Positions 36,461 to 45,512 of a DNA stretch of 64,000 nucleotides are shown here, in pieces; position 1 is the first letter of the stretch, and the number at the start of each line of letters is the position of its first letter. The position numbers and the translations under genes were made by a program. The notes beneath the pieces were generated by a model. That model was not told the DNA's origin and did no database searches. It was given only the letters and a program-made list of their open reading frames with translations. The stretch lies in contig NZ_JAUYTP010000073.1 of assembly GCF_030695125.1 (NCBI RefSeq), positions 62,001 through 126,000 of the forward strand, in the 5' to 3' direction. The stretch comes from Allobosea sp. GTDB lineage: Bacteria > Pseudomonadota > Alphaproteobacteria > Rhizobiales > Beijerinckiaceae.

Positions 36461-37368
36461 CCCCTGAGATCAGCACATCCCACGCGCTTTTGGGAGTCCT
36501 CGCTGTGCTTGCACCAAGGGGATGATCCCCCGCAACTTATCCCCGCTCCCCCCATCACCCCCATACTCTCCCCACCTCATCCCCGAGGGGCAGCCATCCG
36601 GAAGGCAAGCCGTTGGTGGGGATGGGCGCGGCGCCTGCGGGCGGGTTTGCACCCCGCACTCGGGAGGCTTCGGGGCACTGCCCTGGGGGTACTACGGCCC
36701 CTGTGCGAGGAGCTCGCTGGAAAAGTCTTGGGCATCACGCCTTCGTCCCATGCCTGACGGCGCGACAACCCGATGAGGGGAACTGGCGCCCGAGGGCTCG
36801 CGGCGAAAGCTGGCCTTCGACCCGATAAGCGCGGCCCGGAGTCGTCAAATCGCCGACAAGCGGAGCGCCACGGGGCGTGCGGCGGGTGGCTCAATCCCGC
36901 CGCGCCGCATCCTGGCTCAACGGATGCGGTTTGCTACCTTCGCGCCTCGCGGCGCTCCGCTGCCCCTCGTTGATGACGCCTGCGTGCGAGCGCGGGCGGG
37001 GATTTCGGCTGTACGGTTTCGAGGGAAGGCGCGGGGAACCCCTCTCTAGTAAGGAGAGGGGCAGGGATGAGGGACCGCCGCTAATCGTTGAAGCGCGACG
37101 GAGCCGTGGCGCCTGCTTGCTGCGACGGCAGGCCCTCATCCGGCGCTCCGCGCCACCTTCTCCCATCCGGGAAGAGGGAAAAGGCGTCGCGGCCTGAGCG
37201 CTCGGCGCCCCCTCATCCGCCCCTGCCGGGGCACCTTCTCCCGCGAGGGGAGAAGGCAAGAGGCGTCGCGGCTCTGGCGCCTCTCCACAAGGGGGAGGGG
37301 GCGGCGCGGTGTGGTACGTCCTCGTCACGCGAGGCCGGGCGCACGCCCAGGCCTCACGAGGCCGCCGC
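36461..37368. other. gene-free accessory interval with scattered repeats
   Basis: About 900 bases separate the accessory pair from the chemoreceptor gene. I see no frame with convincing codon use or family similarity on either strand. From 36520 to 36960 the sequence is GC-rich and of unknown origin, possibly a decayed gene or element. From about 37030 to 37310 it consists of dispersed hairpin repeats (listed separately). Either an eroded island boundary or a repeat sink. Confidence 0.6.
37133..37262. repeat. CCTCATCC...CTTCTCCC dispersed hairpin repeats (two adjacent copies)
   Basis: Two related units are seen: one at about 37133-37187 (CCCTCATCCGGCGC, CCACCTTCTCCC, then GGGAAGAGG) and one at about 37210-37262 (CCCTCATCCGCCCC, GCACCTTCTCCCGC, then GGGGAGAAGG). 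The CTTCTCCC and GGGAGAAG ends pair as hairpins. Shorter fragments (GGAGAGGGGCAGGGATGAGG near 37053) are the same element in reverse. This is a common extragenic repeat of Rhizobiales. Confidence 0.75.
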
Positions 37369-39213
37369 TCAGAACTCGTCCCAGCCGGAGGAGGCGTGCG
37401 CGTTGACGGCCTTTTTCAGCGGGGGTTGTGCCGGGCGCGCGGCGGGGGGCGTTGCCGGTCGCGCGGCACGGGGCTGCGCGAAGGCCGCCGACACCTGCCG
37501 CTGCAGGCCGATCGCGCTCGAGGCCGCGACGGCGCCGCCCGCCTCGGTGCGATAGCCCGCCACGAGCTGGTTGAGCTGGGCGATGCGATCAGCCAGGGCG
37601 TTGGCCGAGGCCGCGCTTTCTTCCGCAAGCGCCGCGTTGGACTGGGTCATCTCGTCGAGATGGGCGACCGTCTGGCTCATCTCGTCGATGCCGTTGGCCT
37701 GCTCGCCGCCGGCAGCCGAGATATCGGCGATCGTCGAGGCCACTTTTCGCGAGGCCTCGAGGATGACGGTCAGGGATTCGCCCGCCTTGCGCACGAGCTT
37801 GACGCCCTCGCCGACCTCCGCGTTCGAGGACGAGATCAGCGACGAGATGTCCTTGGCGGCCTCGCCGGAGCGTTGGGCAAGGGTGCGGACCTCGCTCGCC
37901 ACGACCGCGAAGCCCTTTCCGGCGTCGCCGGCGCGCGCGGCCTCCACCGCCGCGTTCAGGGCCAGCAGGTTCGTCTGGAACGCGATGTCGTCGATGACGC
38001 GGGTGATCGCCTGGATCTTCTGGGAGGCATCTTCGATGCGCGCCATCGCCCTGACGGCCTCTCCGGCGATGTCCCCGCCGGATTGCGCGGCGCCGGTCGC
38101 CTCGGAGGCCAGGGTGGCCGCGTTGCGGGCGTTGTTGGCGGAGGCCTTGACGCTCGCGGCCAGTTCCTCGGTCGTCGCAGCGGTCTCCTCGAGGCTGGAG
38201 GCCTGTTCCTCCGTGCGCTTCGACAGGTCGTCCGCGCCCATCGAGATTTCCTTGGCGGCCGTGTCGATGCCCTGCGCGGCGGCGGCAACCTCGCCGACGA
38301 GGCTCGCGAGCGTGTCCACGAGCGCGTTCACGCCTTCGCACAGCGATGTGTTCTTGGGGTTGAGGTCCTGAAGCGCGATCCGTCGGGTCAGGTCGCGGGC
38401 CTTGGCCGCTTCGACGACCGTGCCGACCTCGGCGATCGCGAACTCCATCTGCTCTTCGTTTTCCTTGCTGGCGGTGATGTCGGTGGCGTATTTCACCACC
38501 TTGATGGGCGCGCCCATCGCGTCGAGGATCGGGTTGTAGCTCGCCTGAATCCAGACGGCCTTGCCGCCCTTGCCGATGCGGCGATAGCGGCCCTCCTCAT
38601 ACTCCCCGCGCCGCAGCTTCTCCCAGAACTGGCCATAGGCCGTGCTGGAACGCTCCTCCTCGCTGACAAAGATACGATGATGCCGCCCCACGATCTCCTC
38701 GAGCGCATATCCGGTCACCGCCAGAAAGTTGGCGTTGGCGTGCAGGATCTTGCCGGTGAGATCGAAGGCGATGACAGCCTGAGCCTTGTCGAGGGCCGCG
38801 AGCTGGCCCTCCATGTTGGCGATCTCCGTCTTGTGCGCGGTGATGTCGGTGGCGAACTTCACGACCTTCTTGACCCGTCCGCCCGGGTCCATGACAGGCG
38901 TGTAGACGGCCTGAAGCCACAGGCGCTTGCCGCCCTTGCCGATCCGCAGGAACTGATCCTCGATCGCCTCGCCGGCAGCCAGTCTCGGCCAGAAGCCCTG
39001 ATAGTCCGGGCGGGTCCGCTCGGCGGCTTCGACGAAGATCGAATGATGCTGGCCCTCGATCTCGGCCAGCGAGTAGCCGACGGCCTCGAGGAACAGGTCG
39101 TTCGCCCACAGGATCTTGCCCGAGGGATCGAACTCGATGACCGCCTGGGTGCGCCTGATGGCGGCGGCCTCCGCGGACAGGTTGCCCATATTCATGAAAT
39201 TGCGAATCGACAT
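37369..39213 (-). CDS. soluble methyl-accepting chemotaxis protein with two PAS domains
   Basis: A 614-residue chemoreceptor without transmembrane segments. Two PAS/PAC units occupy about 10-130 and 135-250, each ending in a [14 protein letters not shown] PAC segment ([15 protein letters not shown] and [14 protein letters not shown]). The MCP signalling hairpin follows, with [20 protein letters not shown] and [18 protein letters not shown]. The last five residues, GWDEF, fit the xWxxF tether that binds CheR/CheB methylation enzymes. The start at 39213 follows GGAAGGAAAC. Likely senses an intracellular signal such as redox or energy state (inference from PAS). Confidence 0.93.
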   Translation of the reverse strand: MSIRNFMNMGNLSAEAAAIRRTQAVIEFDPSGKILWANDLFLEAVGYSLAEIEGQHHSIFVEAAERTRPDYQGFWPRLAAGEAIEDQFLRIGKGGKRLWLQAVYTPVMDPGGRVKKVVKFATDITAHKTEIANMEGQLAALDKAQAVIAFDLTGKILHANANFLAVTGYALEEIVGRHHRIFVSEEERSSTAYGQFWEKLRRGEYEEGRYRRIGKGGKAVWIQASYNPILDAMGAPIKVVKYATDITASKENEEQMEFAIAEVGTVVEAAKARDLTRRIALQDLNPKNTSLCEGVNALVDTLASLVGEVAAAAQGIDTAAKEISMGADDLSKRTEEQASSLEETAATTEELAASVKASANNARNAATLASEATGAAQSGGDIAGEAVRAMARIEDASQKIQAITRVIDDIAFQTNLLALNAAVEAARAGDAGKGFAVVASEVRTLAQRSGEAAKDISSLISSSNAEVGEGVKLVRKAGESLTVILEASRKVASTIADISAAGGEQANGIDEMSQTVAHLDEMTQSNAALAEESAASANALADRIAQLNQLVAGYRTEAGGAVAASSAIGLQRQVSAAFAQPRAARPATPPAARPAQPPLKKAVNAHASSGWDEF

Positions 39214-39519
39214 TGCGTTTCCTTCCCGGCGAGGGGCGCCACAGCCGGCGCTCGCCGCAATTTTTGTTATGGTAGGCTGGCTTGGCCGGGCCTCTTTCCT
39301 TCGACCCTCTAAAAATCGCCCGAGAAGTTTAAATTTTCGTGAATTGAAAATATTCGCTGCAACGGCATCTGCGTCATGCTTGTCGTTTGATGCGTTGGTT
39401 GTCAGTAATATTATGTTTGTGCTGTAGATTAACGCATCGCTTCGTGATAAAAATATGAGTTCTACGTTCATTGATTTGAATTTATCGCTAGTTCAATCGA
39501 CGCATGTCCCGCGTTTCGG
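39214..39519. promoter_or_regulatory. AT-rich divergent region between chemoreceptor and AraC genes
   Basis: The stretch between the two start codons is strikingly AT-rich for this genome (23 of 60 G+C at 39301-39360) with runs such as AAATTTTC and GAAAATATTC. It contains no coding frame. It probably holds promoters for both genes and could be a site for a nucleoid protein; I cannot pick exact -35/-10 boxes with confidence. Confidence 0.45.
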
Positions 39520-40515
39520 GTGATATATCGCTTTCTTTCCAATGCTTTCTCTGCCGCAATTTACGTCATTTCGGCGGAATGGGCGCGGTTGTCTTTTGGG
39601 CCTGGATCGCTCATTCTTTTTTCACTTTCGGAACGTGCTGAGCGTTATTGGCTCGTGGCAAAACACAGCATCATCGATCTCACGCTCAAGCGTCGCACCA
39701 AGGTTGTGCGGTCGGAGATCGGCACCCCGGCTTATACGGTCGAGCATGTCGAGACGACGAACCCCGTCGATTACGAGTTCTCGGTCAGGAGCGACCGGCA
39801 TTTCCTGGCCCTGCACGATCTGGTTTTCGACGATGGTCTGATGCGGGTGGAGGGCGAGAAACCGCGGCGGGGCCGCGATCTCCGGGAAACGCTGACGTTT
39901 TTGCCGGCTGGCATCGCCGTCGAGGGATGGTGCAAGCCCACCGACCGTCCACAGGCATTCAGCGCCCTCTATATCGAGCCCGATGCCGTTTCCGAAGCTG
40001 TGCAGGGGCAGTCGTGCTGGAGCCGGCCGGAGATCTACTTTCAGTCGCCCGCGCTGCTTGGCGTCTTCACGCAGCTCAGGGAGGTCCTGAAGGGCGCGCC
40101 GCCGTTCAAGGAGCTTCTCGTCGATTCCCTGGGACAGGTGGCTGTCGCCACCTTCGCCAGCCTCCAGTCCGCCAATGGGCCGGCGGTGCGGCCGGACCGG
40201 AAACTGGAACGACTGGAACTGCAGAGGATCGACGCTTATCTGCGGGAGAACATTGCCCATGATATCCGGCTCGACGACATGGCCGGCGTCCTCGGCATGA
40301 GCAAGTTCCACTTCATCCGCTGCTATCGCGCGACGACAGGCCGGACCCCGTATCGCTCCCTGCTGGATTTGCGGTGCCAGGTCGCGGTCGATGCGTTGAC
40401 ATCGGGGCGCGCCGCCGGCGAGGCCGCGGTCGCTGCAGGGTTCGAGAACGCAGCCCAGATGTCGCGCTCGCTGCGCGCCACGCTCGGAATCCTGCCGCGC
40501 GACATCCGCGGGTGA
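39520..40515 (+). CDS. AraC family transcriptional regulator
   Basis: Up to 331 residues, with a C-terminal AraC DNA-binding domain of two helix-turn-helices: IRLDDMAGVLGMSKFHFIRC and GEAAVAAGFENAAQMSRSLR. The N-terminal two thirds is an unassigned effector region. The GTG at 39520 gives the longest product, but the first 45 residues are AT-rich and atypical, so a GTG at 39655 (AKHSIIDLTLKRR) is a realistic alternative. It is divergent from the chemoreceptor and may control it. Confidence 0.83.
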   Translation: MIYRFLSNAFSAAIYVISAEWARLSFGPGSLILFSLSERAERYWLVAKHSIIDLTLKRRTKVVRSEIGTPAYTVEHVETTNPVDYEFSVRSDRHFLALHDLVFDDGLMRVEGEKPRRGRDLRETLTFLPAGIAVEGWCKPTDRPQAFSALYIEPDAVSEAVQGQSCWSRPEIYFQSPALLGVFTQLREVLKGAPPFKELLVDSLGQVAVATFASLQSANGPAVRPDRKLERLELQRIDAYLRENIAHDIRLDDMAGVLGMSKFHFIRCYRATTGRTPYRSLLDLRCQVAVDALTSGRAAGEAAVAAGFENAAQMSRSLRATLGILPRDIRG

Positions 40516-40786
40516 CCCTCAGCCGCAGCGCCTGCTGCCGAAACCCTGTGCCCGGCGCTTCGGGGTCGCCAGGCGATGCCGCTCCCTGATCTTCGACGGC
40601 GCCGCCGTAAGGGAGGCATGCCATAGGTGGGGTGGGGGCGGCTGGCGAGTGTCTGCGCGCCCTTCTGCGGGAGAAGGGGCCCCGCGCTGCCGGGGCGGGG
40701 GCGGTTGCAGGGGAGGGGCGGCTTCGCGGCTTGCCCTGCCGGCCCGGTCATGGCATCGCTCCCGCCAACCGATGAGGATCGATATC

Positions 40787-40999
40787 ATGGACAAGACCGA
40801 ACTCGCCAAGCTCGAGGGCTATCTGCGGCGCACCTTCAACAACCACGGCATCAGCGTGCGCGCGCGGATGAAGAAGAACGATTCGGCCGAGGTCTATCTC
40901 GCCGACGAGTTCATCGGCATCATCCATGTCGACGACGAGGACGGCGATCGCTCGTTCAACTTCACGATGGCGATCCTGGACGTCGATCTCGAAGACTGA
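40787..40999 (+). CDS. DUF3126 family protein
   Basis: A 70-residue protein: MDKTELAKLEGYLRRTFNN, then RMKKNDSAEVYLADEFIGII and a C-terminal acidic stretch NFTMAILDVDLED. It matches DUF3126, a short conserved alphaproteobacterial protein of unknown function. The ATG at 40787 follows GAGGATC. The 271 bases upstream, after the AraC stop, contain no gene. Confidence 0.9.
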   Translation: MDKTELAKLEGYLRRTFNNHGISVRARMKKNDSAEVYLADEFIGIIHVDDEDGDRSFNFTMAILDVDLED

Positions 41000-41137
41000 C
41001 GGGATTTCGCGAGGGCTGCCGTCCGAGGCGGCCTTCTGCGCTTCCGGTGCTCACGGACACCAGTCCGCTCCGCATCGGTTCTCGAACGCAACGCCAGCCG
41101 GCTCACCCTGACGAAATCCCGGCTTGGAAGCCGACGA

Positions 41138-41914
41138 TCAGCGCATCAGGCCGTCGATGGTGCGGCGGACGCCGCCGAGCATCAGCTCCCAATCGGCGAT
41201 GATCGCGCGCGGGAAGCGGATGTTCACGTCCATCCCGCGATGGCGGAAGGTGACGCGGCAGGGCTCGTCGAGATCGGGCCGTGCGGAATCGGATTTCGCC
41301 GCGTCGAGGGGGCAGCGTGCCGCGAAGCCGCGCCCGTCGGGCACCGAGACATAGAGCTCGTCGCCCTCATAGGGTGAGCCCTTGCGGAAGCCGCGCACGA
41401 CCAGCCCACCGGGGTTGGACCAGACGGTGGGCGTCAGGAAGCGGGCATAGACCGAGAGCTGCGTCTGCGGGTCGTTGACCTTGTCCTGCGGGCTCAGCGT
41501 GATCAGCAGGCGCTGGCGGTTCGGAGCCTGGGGCTGGGCCGGCCCGAGGCTCGGCCAGTCGAGCCGCAAGCGGACCATGCCGACGAGCCGGCTCGAATCG
41601 TCGGGCTCGGCACCGGTCAGGTCCTGCGGCACCATCAGCGCGATCGCGCCGATCCGCGCCGGCTGGACCACCGGCTCGAGCGGAACCTCGCGATGGCCGA
41701 GATAGAGCGCAAGTCCCGTCGCCAGCCCGCCGAGCAGCACGATCGCGGCGGCGGCCTTGAGCAAAGCGCCATCGGCCCGCGGCAGGGGCGGAGGCGGGCG
41801 CTTGAGGCGGGCGCGCACGCTGCCGGCCAGCCCGGACGCCGCGTGTCCGAGCGGGCTGCGCGGGGGCTGCAAACCAGGCTCACCGGCCAGATCCTGCGGA
41901 TGATATGCGCTCAC
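41138..41914 (-). CDS. single-pass membrane protein of unknown function
   Basis: About 258 residues from a GTG at 41914 (SAYHPQDLAGEPG); a longer frame reaches 42016 but runs through a palindrome that looks regulatory. A proline-rich cytoplasmic segment (RLKRPPPPLPRADG) precedes one transmembrane helix (AAAAIVLLGGLATGLALYLG, about 55-75), and the rest is exported: VGMVRLRLDWPSLG, FLTPTVWSNPGGLVVRGFRK and CPLDAAKSD...CRVTFRHRGM. I recognise the general type from other Rhizobiales but know no function. Confidence 0.7.
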   Translation of the reverse strand: MSAYHPQDLAGEPGLQPPRSPLGHAASGLAGSVRARLKRPPPPLPRADGALLKAAAAIVLLGGLATGLALYLGHREVPLEPVVQPARIGAIALMVPQDLTGAEPDDSSRLVGMVRLRLDWPSLGPAQPQAPNRQRLLITLSPQDKVNDPQTQLSVYARFLTPTVWSNPGGLVVRGFRKGSPYEGDELYVSVPDGRGFAARCPLDAAKSDSARPDLDEPCRVTFRHRGMDVNIRFPRAIIADWELMLGGVRRTIDGLMR

Positions 41915-41957
41915 GACGGGTGCCTTTTCGGGTGCGGGCCCGGCTTCACTCAAGCAT

Positions 41958-41975
41958 CGCCGCGTTAACGCGGCG
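41958..41975. promoter_or_regulatory. 18-bp perfect palindrome centred on GTTAAC
   Basis: CGCCGCGTT and AACGCGGCG are perfectly complementary with no spacer and lie 44 bases upstream of the GTG start of the minus-strand membrane protein, and 121 bases from the divergent gene at 42097. The position suits an operator; its ligand is unknown. Confidence 0.4.
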
Positions 41976-42096
41976 TAAACCATGACCGCGCGCATGCGGC
42001 CTGCCGCGTTAACCATTGCGTCAGGCTTTTCTTCACACTTTATAAACCATGCGGCACTGTGCGGCTGTCTCGCCCGTCGGAGCCCGCAATTCCGTG

Positions 42097-42420
42097 ATGA
42101 TCGATCCGTCCGCGCTGGAGACGCTCAAGGCCCTGCTGGTCGGCTTCGCCTTTGCGGGCCTGCTGGCCTCCGCCTTCGAATTGTTCACGACGCAGCGGGC
42201 CGATTTTCGCCTGCTGCAGGCGGGCGGCCTGGCGGCGGTGGCGAGCGTGCCCGTCGTCGTGTTCAGCGCGCCGTTCCTGATCCTGCGCAACACCGTGCGC
42301 GGCCGGCGGATCGAAGGGCGGCCGATCCCGTTCGTGATGGTGGCGAGCATGATCGCCTCGGTCTGGAGCATCTTCTGCGGCCGCGTCGTGCTCGACCTGC
42401 TGCACGTGCTCGGCTCTTGA
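42097..42420 (+). CDS. small integral membrane protein of unknown function
   Basis: A 107-residue protein with three hydrophobic helices: LKALLVGFAFAGLLASAFEL, QAGGLAAVASVPVVVFSAPFL (split here by charged residues) and PFVMVASMIASVWSIF. The loop FLILRNTVRGRRIEGRP is positively charged and probably cytoplasmic. It appears to be a conserved rhizobial membrane protein with no assigned function. The ATG at 42097 (MIDPSALETL) is chosen over 42049, which adds a polar stretch. Confidence 0.7.
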   Translation: MIDPSALETLKALLVGFAFAGLLASAFELFTTQRADFRLLQAGGLAAVASVPVVVFSAPFLILRNTVRGRRIEGRPIPFVMVASMIASVWSIFCGRVVLDLLHVLGS

Positions 42421-42480
42421 CGCCGGGTCTGCCGGTCGCTCACTCCTGATCCTTCGCCTGCGCGCCGGAAGGATTCTGCG

Positions 42481-43011
42481 ATGCCGCTCTACAGCCTCGA
42501 CGGGCTGACGCCCGAGACCCCCGCCTCCGGACAATGGTGGCTGGCGCCCGATGCCCATCTGATCGGCAAGGTCCGCATCGGCGTCGATGTCGGCATCTGG
42601 TTCGGCGCGGTCCTGCGCGGCGACAATGAGTGGATCGAGATCCAGGCCGGCAGCAACATCCAGGAAGGCTGCGTGCTGCACACCGACATGGGCTTTCCGC
42701 TCGTCGTCGGCGAGGGCTGCACGATCGGCCACCGCGCCATCCTGCATGGTTGCAGCATCGGCCAGAACAGCCTGGTCGGCATGGGGGCGACCGTGCTCAA
42801 CGGCGCCCGGATCGGCGCCAACTGCCTGGTCGGCGCCAATGCGCTCGTCACCGAAGGCAAGGAGTTTCCGGACAACTCGCTGATCGTCGGCTCGCCCGCG
42901 CGCGCCATCCGCACGCTCGACGAGGCTGCCGCTGCCAGCATCACCGCCTCGGCCGCTGGCTATGTCGCGCGCTGGAAGCAGTTCGCCGCCGGGCTGGTCA
43001 GGCTGGACTAG
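42481..43011 (+). CDS. gamma-class carbonic anhydrase-like protein
   Basis: A 176-residue left-handed beta-helix protein of the YrdA/PaaY/gamma-CA group. Typical turns are [53 protein letters not shown] and [14 protein letters not shown]. The three metal-binding His positions ([11 protein letters not shown]) are present. It may hydrate CO2 or be an inactive relative associated with acyl metabolism. It stands alone and is followed by a strong hairpin at 43038. Confidence 0.9.
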   Translation: MPLYSLDGLTPETPASGQWWLAPDAHLIGKVRIGVDVGIWFGAVLRGDNEWIEIQAGSNIQEGCVLHTDMGFPLVVGEGCTIGHRAILHGCSIGQNSLVGMGATVLNGARIGANCLVGANALVTEGKEFPDNSLIVGSPARAIRTLDEAAAASITASAAGYVARWKQFAAGLVRLD

Positions 43012-43037
43012 GGCGCGCCCGACTCTCATGACAAAGC

Positions 43038-43071
43038 GGGCCGGCTCCCCGGGGAAGGGAGCCGGCCCTTT
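43038..43071 (+). terminator. hairpin terminator after the gamma-CA gene
   Basis: GGGCCGGCTCCC (43038-43049) and GGGAGCCGGCCC (43057-43068) form a 12-base-pair stem with a seven-base loop, followed by TTT. It lies 26 bases after the gamma-CA stop. The U-tract is short, but the stem is very stable. Confidence 0.75.
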
Positions 43072-43201
43072 GGCGAAACCCGGCCTGGGGACGGGTGGGT
43101 GGGGGACGTGACCAAGTCTCGCCGTCCTTTCGGAGAAGGCCGAGGCCCGCTCCGATTTCGCCAGGCGTCGCCCCGGAGGGCAGACGCCGAAACCTGAGGC
43201 C

Positions 43202-43837
43202 TCAGCGAACCGAGGCGACCGTCGCGGTCTGGGCGCCGCCCAGCGAGGTCCAGCCGGTCCGCAGTTGCGACTCGCGCTTGACGTAGACGTAGCCGGTCTG
43301 GCTCCAGGGCAGGACGGCGTTGCGCTTGTTGTCGAGGATGAAGTCACCGCGGTCGGTGCGGATCATCATCACGGCATGGCCGGCGTTTTCCTCGTCGATC
43401 ACGACCGTCATCACCATGGCGCGGCGCGGCACGCCGGCCTCGGCCAGGCGCTTGCGCTTCAGGAGCGCGAAATCCTCGCAGTCGCCCTTGCCATCGTCGG
43501 GCAGGTCCCAGCGGTCGACGACACCCCAATGATCCTCGTCGGTGATCGCTTCGATCTCGCGATTGACGCGGCTGTTGATCGCGACGATCGACTTCCAGAG
43601 CTTCGGCGTCATCTCGACGCGATCGGGTTCACGCAGATCGACGCGGCATTCGGCCGGGCTGCGCCGGCACAGATCGCTCCAGGCATAAGGGGCGCGGGCA
43701 TCGCCAGAGGCATCCGCCGGTGCGCTGGCGACCGGAATGCCGGCGCTGGCGGGCTGTGCCTGAGCGGTGGATGCGCCGCCGACGATCAGCAGCAGCGCGA
43801 GAGCAGTCCCCATGAAAGTCCGGTTTGTTGAAAGCAT
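43202..43837 (-). CDS. exported bacterial transglutaminase-like cysteine peptidase (BTLCP)
   Basis: A 211-residue periplasmic protein. The signal peptide is residues 1-28 (MLSTNRTFMGTALALLLIVG, cut after STAQAQ). The BTLCP core has the catalytic Cys in DDGKGDCEDFALLKRKRLA, His in ENAGHAVMMIRTD and Asp in FILDNKRNAV. Relatives include LapG-type proteases of adhesins; the substrate is unknown here, and no large adhesin is in the window. The start at 43837 follows GGAAGGGGAC. Confidence 0.9.
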   Translation of the reverse strand: MLSTNRTFMGTALALLLIVGGASTAQAQPASAGIPVASAPADASGDARAPYAWSDLCRRSPAECRVDLREPDRVEMTPKLWKSIVAINSRVNREIEAITDEDHWGVVDRWDLPDDGKGDCEDFALLKRKRLAEAGVPRRAMVMTVVIDEENAGHAVMMIRTDRGDFILDNKRNAVLPWSQTGYVYVKRESQLRTGWTSLGGAQTATVASVR

Positions 43838-44040
43838 ATCGTCCCCTTCCTTGTCCCTGGGGTGGACGATGCCGTCAGCCGATGGATTTGTTTTGAAATG
43901 AAAGCGAACAATTGTAGGCAATTCGCCGAACGTTGCTGGCGATGGGTGTCAGTATAAATTGCGCGGAAACAGGCTGTGGCGAAAGCAGGCTAGTGAATTC
44001 AGGGGGCGTTAATTATCGCCGTCGTCATGAACAGGGTCGG

Positions 44041-44739
44041 TTAACCATTTGGGTCCCGTATGGCGTCAGCTCCGCGCCGGGCGGGCTCGCTGTGCGGCGC
44101 GGAGCTGCCATGGGCCAGAAGCTCCGCGCTGATCTCGCGTGGATGAAAGAACATGAAGCGGGGAGCCAGCGCCTGCAGAGCGTCAGGGTTGGTGAAACCC
44201 CAGCTCACCGCGCCGAAGGCCATGCCCGCATCGCGGGCCGCCTCGCCATCGCGGATCTCGTCGCCAACGCACAGGCAGTGCCCATGCTCGATCCCGGTCC
44301 GCCGGGCGATCTGGCGGAACTTCGAGGCCTTGCCGAACAGGCCGGCGCCGCAGGCGTAGTGGCTGAACAGCGCCGCCATCTCGGGCCCGAAGGCCCGCCG
44401 GATGTTGCGCTCCGTGTTGGAACTGACCACCGCGAGGACGAAGCCCGCCTGCCGCAACTCCCGCAGCATGGCCTCTGCGCCCGGGAAAACCGGCACGGGA
44501 TCGCTGTCGTCCGTCGCCAGACGGCGCATATGGCGTGCGATGAAGGGCAGCTTCCACGGGGGGATGCCGAGATGGGCGATCAACTGGCGCGCGCTGTAGC
44601 CGCGCAGGGCTTCGACCTCGTCAGCCTCGATCCGGCGGAAGCGATAGCGCTCCGCGACATCGTTGAGGACCGCGGTGAACCAGGGAAAGGTGTCGGCCAG
44701 CGTTCCGTCGAAGTCGAAGATGATCAGCTTGTAAGGCAT
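44041..44739 (-). CDS. HAD-IA phosphatase
   Basis: A 232-residue haloacid-dehalogenase-type phosphatase. Motif I is IFDFDGTLADTFPWF, motif II is VVSSNTERN, the motif III Lys is in FGKASKFRQI, and motif IV is LCVGDEIRDGEAARDAG. A cap domain of about 70 residues follows motif I. This is close to phosphoglycolate phosphatase-type enzymes, but the substrate cannot be named. Cytosolic and single. Confidence 0.9.
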   Translation of the reverse strand: MPYKLIIFDFDGTLADTFPWFTAVLNDVAERYRFRRIEADEVEALRGYSARQLIAHLGIPPWKLPFIARHMRRLATDDSDPVPVFPGAEAMLRELRQAGFVLAVVSSNTERNIRRAFGPEMAALFSHYACGAGLFGKASKFRQIARRTGIEHGHCLCVGDEIRDGEAARDAGMAFGAVSWGFTNPDALQALAPRFMFFHPREISAELLAHGSSAPHSEPARRGADAIRDPNG

Positions 44740-44835
44740 GCCCGGCCGTGCTGCGTTTCAGACGCTGCTGGCTATGGCGGCTGCGGTTAGCCGGCGCAAG
44801 CCTTCAGGGCTGTGCGCGGTCTCCCCTGCGTGGTG

Positions 44836-45453
44836 TCAGAGCTCGAGGTTTTCGTCGAGCAGATCGGCCGACAGCGGGAAGCGGAACTCCGCCGCATAGC
44901 CGCCGTCGAAGCGCCGCACGATCTTGGCGGGCGTCGAGCCGATGCGGACAGGCGTGTTCATCGGCAGGTCGAGATCGCTGGAGAAGGCCGTGCCTGACAA
45001 GGAGATGTCGATGATGCGGACGACGTGCTCGGTGCCGTCGTCCATCGCGACGACGGCGCGCGGGTTCCGGGGAACGATCCGCTCGTGGCGACGGTCCTCG
45101 GGCAGGCCGAGTTCCTCGCGGTTGGCGAGCCAGGTCAATTGGGCGGTGAACTTCTCGCGCTTGCGGCTGGTCGCGGTGATCGTCATCGCGAAGCCTTCCA
45201 TCGTCGTGCGCACGCAGGTGCCTTCGATGCGGCCGAGATGTTCGAGATAAACGATGACGCGATCGCCGGGATTGGCACGCGCCGGCGCGGCGAGATGCAC
45301 GCCTCCGGGCGAGATGTCGATCGACTGGCAGGGATATTCCATGCGGTTGGGCAGCATGTAGCGGCCCAGCAGCACGACTTTCATACGATGATGGCGCCTG
45401 CGCTCGGCAGTGCGTGCGGCCGTCCGGGGCGTTTGTAGGGCGCTCAACATCAA
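44836..45453 (-). CDS. tandem PilZ domain protein
   Basis: A 205-residue c-di-GMP receptor candidate with two PilZ domains. Domain 1 has RRRHHRMKVVLLGRY followed by IDISPGGVHL. Domain 2 has EDRRHERIVPRNPRAVVAM followed by IDISLSGTAF. Both keep the RxxxR and (D/N)xSxxG ligand motifs. It lies 59 bases downstream of the PAS_5 gene on the same strand, as often in Rhizobiales. It may link the window's GGDEF-EAL activity to cell surface output (inference). Confidence 0.92.
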   Translation of the reverse strand: MMLSALQTPRTAARTAERRRHHRMKVVLLGRYMLPNRMEYPCQSIDISPGGVHLAAPARANPGDRVIVYLEHLGRIEGTCVRTTMEGFAMTITATSRKREKFTAQLTWLANREELGLPEDRRHERIVPRNPRAVVAMDDGTEHVVRIIDISLSGTAFSSDLDLPMNTPVRIGSTPAKIVRRFDGGYAAEFRFPLSADLLDENLEL

Positions 45454-45512
45454 GGGTCAGCCTGCTTTCGCGGGCATCCTATCGGCGCTCTGGTTAACGC
45501 ATGGTGTGTCGA

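Noticed and set aside
37041..37310. Possible CRISPR array
   Set aside because: The repeated segments are unequal, palindromic and not regularly spaced, and no cas gene is in the window; they are dispersed hairpin repeats.
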